Assembly (NCBI RefSeq): GCF_023913735.1
Contig: NZ_JAMXBH010000020.1
Coordinates: 26,777 to 90,776 of the forward strand
Length of the DNA: 64,000 nt
From: Pseudarthrobacter raffinosi
GTDB taxonomy: Bacteria; Actinomycetota; Actinomycetes; Actinomycetales; Micrococcaceae
Direction: 5' to 3'
The position numbers and the translations under genes were made by a program. The notes below the pieces were generated by a model that was given only the letters and a program-made list of their open reading frames with translations, did not search any database and was not told where the DNA came from. Positions 43,101-51,179 of the stretch are shown here, piece by piece; the stretch's first letter is position 1; every line of letters begins with the position of its first letter.

Positions 43101-44230
43101 TCAGCATCCACCACGGCCAGGTCCCAGCCGTCCAGGGGCAGTCCGATCCGGACTGGACCGGGGCCACCCAGGGGAGCCGCGCAGGCCACTACCGTGGCCT
43201 CCGTGGGGCCATAGGTGTTCCAGACTTCACGGCCCGGGATGGCAAGCCGCTCGGCCAGCTCGGGCGGGCAGGCCTCGCCGCCGAAAATCAGGAGCCGGAC
43301 GCTCTCCAAGGACTCGGCCGGCCAGAGGGCAGCCAACGTAGGAACGGTGGACACTGCGGTGATGCCGTGGCTGATGAGCCACGGGCCGAGGTCCGTTCCG
43401 GTCCTGACCAGGGCCCGCGGTGCGGGCACCAGGCAGGCGCCGTGACGCCAGGCAAGCCACATTTCCTCACACGAGGCATCAAAGGCGACCGAAAGCCCTG
43501 CCAGTACCCTGTCCTGCGGGCCGAGGGGCTCCGCCTGCAGGAAGATCCGGGCTTCGGCGTCAACAAAGGCGGCGGCGGAGCGGTGCTGGACCGCGACGCC
43601 CTTGGGCGTGCCGGTGGAACCGGAGGTAAAGATCACCCACGCGTCATCGCCGGGCTCGGCGGAACGGCTTTCGGCAGCACGATGCTCGGCTTCACCGCGT
43701 TCCGGGGAGTCAGGGACGGAGACCGCGGCCCCACCCGTGAGCACTGCGGCTACGCCAGCCTCACCCGTGAGCACTGCGGCTACGCCAGCCTCACCCGTGA
43801 GCACTGCGGCTACGCCAGCCTCACCCGTGAGCACTGCGGCTACGCCAGCCTCACCGAAAACGAGCCGGGCACGTTCCTCAGGGTCGTCAGCGTCCACAGG
43901 AACGTAGGCGGCACCGATGTGCAGGATAGCGAGAATCGAGATGTAGAGCTCGCTGGTCCCGGACGGAATGCGCACACCTATCCTGTCGCCGGCGCCCAGC
44001 CCGGCGGCCTGGAGCTCCCGTCCTTTGGCCCGGACCGCGGTCATCAGGTCGGCGTAGCTCAGCGAACGCCGGCCGTCGTCGAGCGCTGAGGCCTCCGGGA
44101 AACGTGCCGCCGAGTCCGCCAGGATGGCCATGAGGGTCCGCTCGGGCGGGGCCAGAGGAAAACCGGCCAGCTGGGGGCGGTAGGGATCCTCCGGCAGGGA
44201 TGCTACGACGTTTGACTGATGCTCACTCAC
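40175..44230 (-). CDS. Pls/PosA-family nonribosomal peptide synthetase (poly-amino-acid synthetase-like)
   Basis: 1351 residues. Adenylation domain (about 25-535): WVIFTSGSTGTPKG at 198-211, NTYGPTEAT at 338-346, YRSGDL at 421-426, PTKTSGKVDR at 522-531. Carrier domain near 560-600 with Ser in FFAYGGGSLSA. Then six membrane segments (about 655-703, 883-952, 1133-1188) alternate with three left-handed-helix domains (about 763-860, 1003-1085, 1238-1335), the layout of epsilon-poly-L-lysine synthetase. Pocket residues aligned to GrsA are D251, A252, E255, S294, I315, G317, T339, V347, V348, K528, close to the bacitracin lysine code. GTG start. A 30-bp repeat (43737-43856) lengthens residues 126-165. 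Confidence 0.9.
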   Translation of the reverse strand: MSEHQSNVVASLPEDPYRPQLAGFPLAPPERTLMAILADSAARFPEASALDDGRRSLSYADLMTAVRAKGRELQAAGLGAGDRIGVRIPSGTSELYISILAILHIGAAYVPVDADDPEERARLVFGEAGVAAVLTGEAGVAAVLTGEAGVAAVLTGEAGVAAVLTGGAAVSVPDSPERGEAEHRAAESRSAEPGDDAWVIFTSGSTGTPKGVAVQHRSAAAFVDAEARIFLQAEPLGPQDRVLAGLSVAFDASCEEMWLAWRHGACLVPAPRALVRTGTDLGPWLISHGITAVSTVPTLAALWPAESLESVRLLIFGGEACPPELAERLAIPGREVWNTYGPTEATVVACAAPLGGPGPVRIGLPLDGWDLAVVDAEGLPVGEGEIGELIIGGVGLARYLDPDKDREKYAPMPSFGWDRAYRSGDLVRYEAAGLIFMGRADEQVKLGGRRIELGEIDAALQALPHVAGAAAAVRTTAAGNQILVGYLAAADADLDLAAARELLAESLPAPLIPLLTVVDSLPTKTSGKVDRHALPWPLSGTGAAEADAAPLNLPEDASWVAEQWTAVLGSTVTSLDADFFAYGGGSLSAAQLVSALRVRYPTITVADIYATPRIGALIDAARQTLPDGVATGPAPSRTVRPTAFKSQVFQTLMGIPLHILVGMRWLTYLMAANNVLAALAGFSAAPTVSWWWVAASWLVFVSPAGRMLISVAAARMLLRKVGPGTYPRSGRVHVRLWLAEQIQDLAGAISLASAPWVPYYARALGAKIGNNVQLHSLPPVTGMLSLGSGSNVEPEVDLSGWWIDGDIVHIGAVHIGAGASVGARSTLMPGASIGAGAQVEPGSAVLGKVKAGHHVAGSPAERRGKAKHSLPDTPAEHRLIGRLWFAGFAMASAVLALIPYVSAAAAALVVFAFIQGSESLSAAVPQLLQALAPAALVWFVVNLLLILVTTRMLGTGLAEGYYRVRSRIGWQVWATERVLDLARDLLFPVYASLFTPVWLRLLGAKIGKNVEASTVLLIPKMTTVGEGAFLADDTMVASYELDGGWLRIAPAKIGKRSFLGNSGMTAAGRNVPKNSLVAVLSATPAKAKSGTSWLGSPPVRLRRTAIASDDTRTYQPPLRLKFARCLWELGRFIPVVVTVAIAAGVMLAFDWLAAAYNYGIAAALGGVVMLLAGAVAAGSAVVAKWVLVGRIRAGEHPLWSSFIWRNEVVDTFIEMVSAPWFARAATGTPALVWWLRALGARIGRGTWCESYWLPEADLVTLGRNSTVNRGCVVQTHLFHDRVMSLDTVTLEDGATMGPHGVILPQASIGSGGTVGPASLVMRGESVPAATYWMGNPVSPWSGPAASAPKPR
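43737..43856 (-). repeat. Four tandem 30-bp repeats inside the Pls-type gene
   Basis: Unit of 30 bp repeated four times with no mismatch (the last copy ends one base short), encoding GEAGVAAVLT x4 (residues 126-165) in the loop between the first adenylation-domain helices and TSGSTG. Copy number can change in frame. Confidence 0.95.
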
Positions 44231-44318
44231 GGACGGATTCTGCCTGAGTAGAGTGAACGCAGGGTGTCCAGAATTAGTTGAATATTCATGTTCTGTTCAC
44301 GCGCGCTGCCTGTATCCA

Positions 44319-45281
44319 TTAGGGAACCAGCAGGACCTTGCCCGTGGTGCGCCGGCCCTCGAGGTCCTCATGGGAACGCCGTGCCTCGGCCAGTGGGTAG
44401 GTGGCGCCGATCCGTACGTTCAAGTGCCCCTTTTCTGCGGCGGCGAAGATCTCCGCCGAGCGCCAGCGGCGCTCCTGCTCGTTGAGCAGGAAGTGGGCTA
44501 GGGACGGACGCGTCAGCGTCAGCGAACCGCCGGCGTTGAGGCGCTGCGGATCCACCGGCGGAACGGCCCCGGAGGCTGCCCCGAACAGGACCAGCATGCC
44601 TCGTGTGCGGAGGCAGGAGAGGGACCCGTCAAAGGTGTTCCGGCCGACGCCGTCGTACACCACGTCCACGCCCTTCCCGTTGGTGAGTTCGCGGACATGG
44701 TGGGGGAAGCCCTCGTACCGCAGCACATGGTCGGCCCCGGCGTCGCGGGCAAGTTCTTCCTTGGCCTCCGAGGAAACCGTAGTGATGACACGGGCGCCCC
44801 TCTCCTTCAGCAGCTGGATCAGCAGCAGGCCGACGCCGCCGGCACCCGCGTGCGTCAGTACTGTGTGGCCCGGTTCGACCTTGAAGGAGGAATTGATGAG
44901 GTAGTGGGCGGTCATGCCTTGGAGCGGCAAGGCAGCCGCCGTTAGGTCGTCGACGCCGTCCGGCACCGGAAGTGCCTTGGCCGCATCGAGCACCGCGTAG
45001 CCGGCGTAGCATTTAGTGGCCTCGGCCGTGGCCACCCTGCTGCCGACTGCGAAGTTTTCGGTGCCTTCGCCGAGCTCTTCTACAGTCCCAGCGGCTTCCG
45101 AGCCAGGCGTAAAGGGGAACGGGACCTGGTACATGCCCCCGCGCTGGTAGGTGTCGATGAAGTTCACCCCGGCTGCCGCCACCTTGATGAGCAACTGGCC
45201 GGGACCCGGCGTCGGTCGGTCCACCTCGGCGATCTCGAGGACTTCCGGACCTCCGGACTGGCGGGCAACGATGGCTTGCAT
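44319..45281 (-). CDS. NAD(P)H:quinone oxidoreductase, zinc-less MDR family
   Basis: 320-residue medium-chain reductase. The Rossmann motif is HAGAGGVGLLLIQLLKERGAR near residues 147-165; GVNFIDTYQRGGMYQVPFPFTPGSEAAG gives the quinone oxidoreductase N-terminal pattern. No zinc ligands are seen. AGGAGAC precedes the ATG 6 bases away. It lies upstream of the Pls-type gene on the same strand with an 88-bp gap, so it may share transcription, though a functional link is not evident. Confidence 0.9.
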   Translation of the reverse strand: MQAIVARQSGGPEVLEIAEVDRPTPGPGQLLIKVAAAGVNFIDTYQRGGMYQVPFPFTPGSEAAGTVEELGEGTENFAVGSRVATAEATKCYAGYAVLDAAKALPVPDGVDDLTAAALPLQGMTAHYLINSSFKVEPGHTVLTHAGAGGVGLLLIQLLKERGARVITTVSSEAKEELARDAGADHVLRYEGFPHHVRELTNGKGVDVVYDGVGRNTFDGSLSCLRTRGMLVLFGAASGAVPPVDPQRLNAGGSLTLTRPSLAHFLLNEQERRWRSAEIFAAAEKGHLNVRIGATYPLAEARRSHEDLEGRRTTGKVLLVP

Positions 45282-45358
45282 AAAAAGGTCTCCTCTCCGG
45301 GCGGGGGTTTCCCGCGGCCGGTGTCTCTGACCATCCTAGGGATACCGCTACCGACGAC

Positions 45359-45389
45359 GAAGCGACGGCCGGTAGCCGGCCGTCGCTTC
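45359..45389 (-). terminator. Terminator after the desaturase gene
   Basis: 14-bp stem GAAGCGACGGCCGG / CCGGCCGTCGCTTC with loop TAG, 54 bp beyond the desaturase stop and before the quinone oxidoreductase gene. Confidence 0.8.
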
Positions 45390-45442
45390 GGGTCATACGG
45401 GGCAGAGTCATTCGGGGGAGCCCGCGTGGCTCGGGGTGCGTG

Positions 45443-46534
45443 CTAGAACCGCCGGGTCACCGTTGCCATGGGGCACTCGAAGTGGCGTCCTGCAGCAAGG
45501 CCTACATCGTTCAGGTATCGGACGATGATGCCGTAGGACTGCAGCAGCGTGGTTTCCGTGTAGGGAACCTGGTGCTTCTTGCAGTACTCGCGGACAATCT
45601 TGGCTGCCTTATCCAGCTGGGGGCGTGCCATGTCCGGGAAGAGGTGGTGCTCAGCCTGGCGATTCAGGCCGCCGAGCAGGATGTCCATAAACCGGCCACC
45701 GGAGATGTTCCGTGACGTCAGGACCTGGCGGCTGAAGAAGTCCACGCGGCTGTCCGCGGGCAGGACCGGCATGCCCTTGTGGTTCGGCGCGAAGGAAGCA
45801 CCCATGTAGAAACCGAAGACGGCGAGCTGCACGCCGATGAACGCGAACGCCATTCCGAGCGGCAGGAACGTGAAGGCCAGCACGGGCAGGAGGCTAAGCC
45901 GGACCAGCAAAATGGGAAGCTCTACCCATCGGTGTGTCACCTTGGCCCGGCGGAAGACGAACTTCACGGAATCGATCTGCAGCCCCAGGCCAACAAGGAA
46001 CAGTAGCGGGAAGAAGAACCAGCCCTGCTTGCGGGTCAGGAACGAAAACCTGCCCTGCCGCGTGGCGGCACCTTCGGTGTGGAAGGCGATGGCCCCCGTG
46101 GCAATGTCAGGATCCTTCGAAATGACGTTGGGGTGGTTGTGGTGGGCGCCGTGCTTCTGCTCCCACCAGGAATAGCTCATGCCGGCAACCGAGGTGGCCA
46201 GGATCCGGGCGGTCCAGTCGTTGGCCCGGCGCGACGCGAAGATCTGGCGGTGCCCGGCCTCGTGGGCCAGGAAACTCAGCTGTGTGCAGAGGACCCCGAC
46301 GGCCGCGGCGATGAGGAGCTGGAACCAGCTGTCGCCGATCAGGGCAAAACCGAACCAGGTGGCGGCCATGAGGAGTACCAGGCTGGCAAAGAGCGTGATG
46401 TAGAAACCGACGCGGCGTTCCAGCAGGCCTTCAGCCTTGACGCTCTTCAACAGCTCCGAATAGCTCAGGACAACGGCGTTGGGCTGCCGGACACGCGATT
46501 TTGGGCGCTCTGACGTGGGAAGGGTGGTGGTCAT
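45443..46534 (-). CDS. Membrane fatty-acid desaturase
   Basis: Integral-membrane di-iron desaturase, 363 residues. Three histidine boxes: HEAGH at about residue 95, HGAHHNHPN at about 129 and QAEHHLFP at about 294. Hydrophobic segments (about 46-78, 195-210, 225-260) separate them. The boxes resemble delta-6/linoleoyl-CoA-type desaturases, with Q instead of H in the third. Position of the double bond unknown. ATG 46534 is used because GAGG lies 8 bases upstream; an ATG at 46579 has no ribosome-binding site. Divergent from argC. Confidence 0.88.
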   Translation of the reverse strand: MTTTLPTSERPKSRVRQPNAVVLSYSELLKSVKAEGLLERRVGFYITLFASLVLLMAATWFGFALIGDSWFQLLIAAAVGVLCTQLSFLAHEAGHRQIFASRRANDWTARILATSVAGMSYSWWEQKHGAHHNHPNVISKDPDIATGAIAFHTEGAATRQGRFSFLTRKQGWFFFPLLFLVGLGLQIDSVKFVFRRAKVTHRWVELPILLVRLSLLPVLAFTFLPLGMAFAFIGVQLAVFGFYMGASFAPNHKGMPVLPADSRVDFFSRQVLTSRNISGGRFMDILLGGLNRQAEHHLFPDMARPQLDKAAKIVREYCKKHQVPYTETTLLQSYGIIVRYLNDVGLAAGRHFECPMATVTRRF

Positions 46535-46662
46535 GGAGCGGGGCCTCGTAACTGTTTCGGGCAACGCTGCAGCCGACATTCGGACTGCACGGTCATGATC
46601 ACCCTCACCCCATCTTACGCCTGCTTGTCCAGCGGCCCCCGGGGAATCGATGCCGACATCGA

Positions 46663-46696
46663 TGCATAAATATCGGGCACACTGAATACTTTTGCT
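46663..46696. promoter_or_regulatory. Tandem ARG-box-like sites (ArgR) upstream of argC
   Basis: Two half-conserved ARG boxes with starts 20 bp apart: TGCATAAATATCGG (46663-46676) and TGAATACTTTTGCT (46683-46696). The left halves fit TGNAT; the right halves are weak. They sit directly upstream of the argC -10, as expected for arginine repression. Confidence 0.5.
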
Positions 46697-46697
46697 G

Positions 46698-46703
46698 TAA
46701 GAT
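46698..46703 (+). promoter_or_regulatory. Putative -10 hexamer of leaderless argC
   Basis: TAAGAT, 7 bases before the argC ATG, next to the ARG-box-like sites. Confidence 0.55.
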
Positions 46704-46710
46704 TCACGGC

Positions 46711-47742
46711 ATGACTATTTCTGTTGCCGTCTCCGGTGCCAGCGGCTACGCCGGGGGAGAAGTCCTGCGGCTCCTGGCGGGACATCCGGACGTGACCATC
46801 GGTGCCATCACCGCGCACAGCAACGCAGGCTCCCGCCTTGGCGAGCTGCAGCCGCACCTGCACGGACTGGCCAGCCGCATCCTGGAAGACACCACCGTGG
46901 AGAATCTCTCCGGGCACGATGTGGTGTTCCTGGCACTTCCTCACGGTGCTTCCGCCGAGATCGCGGCACAGCTCCCCGAAGGCACAGTTGTGATCGACGC
47001 CGGCGCAGACCACCGCCTCGAGGATCCAACCGCGTGGGAAAAATTCTACGGCTCGGCCCACGCCGGAACGTGGCCCTACGGTCTGCCGGAGCTCCCCGGC
47101 CAGCGCGAGGCCCTCAAGGGCGCCACGCGGATCGCCGTCCCGGGCTGCTACCCGACGTCGGCCCTCCTGGCACTGGCGCCCGGGTTCGCCGCCAAAATGC
47201 TCCAGCCCGACGACGTCGTGATCATTTCCGCCTCCGGCACCTCGGGTGCGGGCAAGGCCGCGAAGGTGAACCTCATCGGTTCTGAGGTGATGGGCTCCAT
47301 GAGCCCGTACGGCGTGGGCGGCGGCCACCGCCACACCCCCGAGATTGAACAGGGCCTCTCCAATGCTGCCGGCGAGAGTGTCACGGTGTCCTTCACCCCG
47401 ACGCTCGCGCCTATGAGCCGCGGCATCCTCACCACTGCCACCGCGAAGGTCAAGCCCGGCACCTCGGCGGCGGACCTCCGCCAGGCGTGGGCTGATGCCT
47501 ACGACGACGAACCGTTTGTCCACCTCCTGCCGGAAGGGCAGTGGCCCGCCACCAAGTCGGTCCAGGGCTCCAACCACGCGGCCATGCAGTTGGCGCTGGA
47601 TGAGCACACGGGCCGCGTGGTTGTGACATGCGTCATTGATAACCTGACCAAGGGAACTGCCGGCGGCGCCGTGCAGTCCATGAACATTGCCCTTGGCCTG
47701 CCGGAAACCGCCGGCCTCAACCTGCAGGGAGTTGCACCGTGA
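46711..47742 (+). CDS. argC: N-acetyl-gamma-glutamyl-phosphate reductase
   Basis: Third step of arginine synthesis, NADPH-dependent. Rossmann motif GASGYAGGEVLRLL at residue 9; catalytic Cys in AVPGCYPTSALLAL; His in VGGGHRHTPEI. 343 residues, ATG start, no upstream ribosome-binding site but a -10-like hexamer 7 bases before it. First gene of argCJBDFR; its stop overlaps the argJ GTG by 4 bp. Confidence 0.97.
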   Translation: MTISVAVSGASGYAGGEVLRLLAGHPDVTIGAITAHSNAGSRLGELQPHLHGLASRILEDTTVENLSGHDVVFLALPHGASAEIAAQLPEGTVVIDAGADHRLEDPTAWEKFYGSAHAGTWPYGLPELPGQREALKGATRIAVPGCYPTSALLALAPGFAAKMLQPDDVVIISASGTSGAGKAAKVNLIGSEVMGSMSPYGVGGGHRHTPEIEQGLSNAAGESVTVSFTPTLAPMSRGILTTATAKVKPGTSAADLRQAWADAYDDEPFVHLLPEGQWPATKSVQGSNHAAMQLALDEHTGRVVVTCVIDNLTKGTAGGAVQSMNIALGLPETAGLNLQGVAP

Positions 47743-48905
47743 CCGTTACCGCCCCCCTGGGATTCCGCGCCGCAGGCGTCACCGCCGGCCTGAAGACGTC
47801 CGGTAAGCCGGACTTCGCCCTGGTCGTCAACGATGGCCCGTCCAAGGCGGCGGCCGCCGTCTTCACCAGCAACCGTGTGGCCGCGGCTCCCGTCCACTGG
47901 TCCCGCCAGGTCGTCTCGGACGGCCGTGTGGACGCAGTGGTCCTCAACTCCGGCGGTGCCAACGCCTGCACCGGTCCCCAAGGGTTCCAGAACACCCACA
48001 GCACGGCCGAAAAAGTGGCCGCGGTCCTCGGCATCTCGGCGACGGACGTGTTTGTCTGTTCCACCGGCCTGATCGGCGAGCAGTTGCCCATGGACAAGAT
48101 CCTCCCGGGCGTCGAAGCTGCCTCGGCAGCGCTCAGCACCGACGGTGGGCCGGATGCGGCCAACGCCATCATGACCACAGACTCGGTGCCCAAGTCCGCG
48201 CTGTTCATCGGCACGGACGCCGACGGCCAGGAGTTCACCATAGGCGGCATCGCCAAGGGCGCCGGCATGCTGGCACCCGGCTTGGCCACCATGCTGGTGG
48301 TCCTCACCACCGACGCCGACGTCGAAGCGGAAATGCTCGACGTCGTCCTCCGCGATGCCACGCGCGTCACCTTCGACCGGGCTGATTCGGACGGCTGCAT
48401 GTCCACCAACGACACCGTGGTGCTGCTGGCGTCCGGCGCGTCCGGCGCCGTCCCGTCCGCGGAAGCCTTTGGTGCCGGGCTGACCCAGGTGTGCGCTGAA
48501 CTGGCGCGCAAGCTGATCGGGGACGCCGAAGGCGCCAGCCACGATATCGCAATCCGCACGTTCAATGCGGCCAGCGAGCGGGACGCCGAAACCGTCAGCC
48601 GCTCCGTGGCCCGGTCCAACCTGTTCAAGGCAGCCATCTTCGGTAAGGACCCTAACTGGGGCCGCGTGCTGTCCGCCGTGGGCACCACGGACGCCGAGTT
48701 CGAACCGGACCAGCTGAACGTCGCCATCAACGGCATCCAGATCTGCCGCAACGGCAGCATCGGCGACGACCGAAACCTGGTGGACCTGGAACCCCGCGAA
48801 GTCCTGGTGGAAATTGACCTGCAGTCCGGTGATGCCGAAGCCACCATTTGGACCAACGACCTCACCCACGACTACGTCCACGAGAACAGCGCCTACTCGA
48901 GCTGA
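47739..48905 (+). CDS. argJ: Glutamate N-acetyltransferase/amino-acid acetyltransferase ArgJ
   Basis: Recycles the acetyl group from N-acetylornithine to glutamate; some members also use acetyl-CoA. The autoprocessing Thr is in GLATMLVVLTTDA, after the family GAGMLAPG. 388 residues, translationally coupled to argC by a GTGA overlap. The presence of argJ means a cyclic pathway, so ArgB is the likely feedback point. Confidence 0.97.
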   Translation: MTVTAPLGFRAAGVTAGLKTSGKPDFALVVNDGPSKAAAAVFTSNRVAAAPVHWSRQVVSDGRVDAVVLNSGGANACTGPQGFQNTHSTAEKVAAVLGISATDVFVCSTGLIGEQLPMDKILPGVEAASAALSTDGGPDAANAIMTTDSVPKSALFIGTDADGQEFTIGGIAKGAGMLAPGLATMLVVLTTDADVEAEMLDVVLRDATRVTFDRADSDGCMSTNDTVVLLASGASGAVPSAEAFGAGLTQVCAELARKLIGDAEGASHDIAIRTFNAASERDAETVSRSVARSNLFKAAIFGKDPNWGRVLSAVGTTDAEFEPDQLNVAINGIQICRNGSIGDDRNLVDLEPREVLVEIDLQSGDAEATIWTNDLTHDYVHENSAYSS

Positions 48906-48948
48906 TCCTCACGCTAGATCCACCAGCAACCCTGGAGATACTGCACGC

Positions 48949-49908
48949 ATGAACACCCAGACCCGTGAAACGACGTCCATGAGTGATGCCCAAAGCAAGG
49001 CCGGCACGCTGATCGAGGCGTTGCCCTGGATCCAACGGTTCGCCGGCACCACCATGGTGATCAAATACGGCGGCAACGCCATGGTTAATGACGAGCTGCG
49101 CCGTGCCTTCGCCGAAGACGTGGTATTCCTGCACCACGTGGGCATCCACCCCGTGGTGGTCCACGGCGGCGGCCCGCAGATCAACTCCATGCTGGCGCGG
49201 CTGGGCATCGAGTCCGAGTTCAAAGGCGGCCTCCGCGTCACCACCCCCGAAGCCATGGACGTGGTCCGGATGGTCCTCACCGGCCAGGTGGGCCGCGAAC
49301 TGGTGGGCCTGATCAACTCCCACGGCCCCTACGCCGTGGGAATGTCCGGCGAAGACGGCGGCCTGCTCCGTGCCGTCCGGACCGGCACCGTCATTGACGG
49401 CGAGGAAGTGGACCTGGGCCTGGTGGGCGAAGTCGTCGGCGTAAACCCGGAGGGCATCCTGGACATCCTGGCCGCGGGCCGCATCCCGGTCATTTCCACC
49501 GTGGCACCGGAAATCGAGTCCGACGGCCTCGAGACGGCAGCCGGAGAGGTCCAGACCACCGGGCAGGTCCTCAACGTCAACGCGGACACCGCCGCGGCCG
49601 CCCTCGCCGAAGCCCTGGGGGCCTCCAAGCTTGTGATCCTCACCGACGTCGAAGGACTGTACGCCAACTGGCCGGACCGGTCCTCCCTCATCTCCTCCCT
49701 CACGGCCTCGGAGCTGCGCCAGCTGCTGCCCTCCTTGGAATCGGGCATGATCCCCAAGATGGAGGCATGCCTCAAGGCGATTGACGGCGGAGTGGAACGC
49801 GCGCACATCGTGGACGGCCGTCTGCCGCATTCCATGCTCCTGGAAACATTCACGACGGCGGGCATCGGCACGCAGGTCGTGCCCGACGAGGAAGTGAAAG
49901 CATCGTGA
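48949..49908 (+). CDS. argB: Acetylglutamate kinase
   Basis: Phosphorylates N-acetylglutamate, the usual arginine-inhibited step. Motifs VIKYGGNAM, VHGGGPQINSM and GMIPKMEACLKAIDGG. 319 residues from ATG 48949; the ATG at 48979 (MSDAQSK) is also possible. The N-terminal extension before LIEALPWIQRF is of the type that mediates arginine inhibition in hexameric enzymes. argD overlaps the stop by 4 bp. Confidence 0.96.
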   Translation: MNTQTRETTSMSDAQSKAGTLIEALPWIQRFAGTTMVIKYGGNAMVNDELRRAFAEDVVFLHHVGIHPVVVHGGGPQINSMLARLGIESEFKGGLRVTTPEAMDVVRMVLTGQVGRELVGLINSHGPYAVGMSGEDGGLLRAVRTGTVIDGEEVDLGLVGEVVGVNPEGILDILAAGRIPVISTVAPEIESDGLETAAGEVQTTGQVLNVNADTAAAALAEALGASKLVILTDVEGLYANWPDRSSLISSLTASELRQLLPSLESGMIPKMEACLKAIDGGVERAHIVDGRLPHSMLLETFTTAGIGTQVVPDEEVKAS

Positions 49909-51179
49909 CCGACACAGAACTAAGCCATTCCGTTGCGGAGGCCGCCGCAAGCGCGCTCGTTGGCCACACCAGCGGAGCTGATTGGCTAAAGCGCTACGCC
50001 ACGTCCCTGATGGGCGTTTTTGGTACCCCGCAGCGTGTCCTGGTCCGCGGTGCCGGCTGCCTGGTCTGGGACGCCGACGGCAAGGAATACCTGGACCTGC
50101 TCGGCGGTATCGCCGTCAATGCCCTGGGCCACGCCCACCCGTTTGTCACCTCAGTGATTTCCAGCCAGCTGGCCACGCTGGGGCACGTCTCCAATTTCTT
50201 CACCAGCCCCACCCAGATCGCGCTGGCCGAAAAGCTGCTGTCACTGACGCACGCCCCGGCGGGCTCCAAGGTTTTCTTCGCCAACTCGGGAACCGAAGCG
50301 GTCGAGGCCGCCTTCAAACTGGCGCGGCGCAATGGCACGGGCCCGGACGGCGCCGCGGGCAAGCGCACCAAGATCATCGCCCTGGAAGGTGCCTTCCACG
50401 GCCGCACCATGGGTGCCCTGGCCCTGACCGCCAAGGAAGCCTACCGCGCACCGTTCGAGCCGCTGCCCGGCGGTGTGGTCCACATCCCGTTCGGAGACAT
50501 TGACGCCCTCGAAGCCGCAGTTGACGAGACCGTGGCCGCTGTCTTCCTGGAGCCCATCCAGGGCGAAGCCGGAGTACGTCCACTGCCCCCGGGCTACCTG
50601 AAGGCAGCCCGCGAGGCCACCACCAAGGCCGGCGCCCTGCTGATCCTGGACGAGGTCCAGACCGGAATCGGCCGCACCGGCAAATGGCTCGCTACGGAGG
50701 ACACCGGGATTGTTCCCGACGCCATCACCCTGGCCAAAGGCCTCGGCGGCGGCTTCCCCATCGGCGCGCTGCTCACGTTCGGTGAGCAGACGTCGTCGCT
50801 GCTGACCGCAGGCCAGCACGGCACCACCTTCGGCGGCAACCCGGTGGCGACGGCGGCCGCGCTGGCCACGCTGCACGCGATCGAAAGCCAGCGGGTACTG
50901 GAAAATGTTGCTGCCGTGGGGGACTACCTCCGCGCCGGACTCGCCGCCGTCGACGGCGTCACCGAAGTCCGAGGCGAAGGCCTGCTCATCGGCTTCGACC
51001 TGGACTCCGACGTGGCCCCCGTCGTGGTGACCGCCGGCCTTGACGCCGGCTTCATCGTCAATAGCGCCGGCCCGCGCACCATCCGGCTTGCCCCGCCGCT
51101 GATCCTCACCCAAGACCAGGCAGGCACCTTCCTTGCCGCCCTCCCGGCAATCCTCCAGACAGCTAAGGACGCGCAGTGA
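49905..51179 (+). CDS. argD: Acetylornithine aminotransferase
   Basis: Class III PLP aminotransferase giving N-acetylornithine. The PLP lysine lies in ITLAKGLGGGFPIGALL, and NSGTEAVEAAFKLAR and LILDEVQTGIGRTG are family motifs. 424 residues, GTG start overlapping argB. argF overlaps its stop by 4 bp. It may also serve lysine synthesis as succinyldiaminopimelate aminotransferase, as in other bacteria. Confidence 0.96.
   Translation: MTDTELSHSVAEAAASALVGHTSGADWLKRYATSLMGVFGTPQRVLVRGAGCLVWDADGKEYLDLLGGIAVNALGHAHPFVTSVISSQLATLGHVSNFFTSPTQIALAEKLLSLTHAPAGSKVFFANSGTEAVEAAFKLARRNGTGPDGAAGKRTKIIALEGAFHGRTMGALALTAKEAYRAPFEPLPGGVVHIPFGDIDALEAAVDETVAAVFLEPIQGEAGVRPLPPGYLKAAREATTKAGALLILDEVQTGIGRTGKWLATEDTGIVPDAITLAKGLGGGFPIGALLTFGEQTSSLLTAGQHGTTFGGNPVATAAALATLHAIESQRVLENVAAVGDYLRAGLAAVDGVTEVRGEGLLIGFDLDSDVAPVVVTAGLDAGFIVNSAGPRTIRLAPPLILTQDQAGTFLAALPAILQTAKDAQ

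Noticed and set aside
41906..44089. 727-codon open frame on the + strand opposite the Pls-type gene
   Set aside because: High-GC genes often leave the antisense frame open. The product has no recognisable domain and the sense protein has clear motifs throughout.
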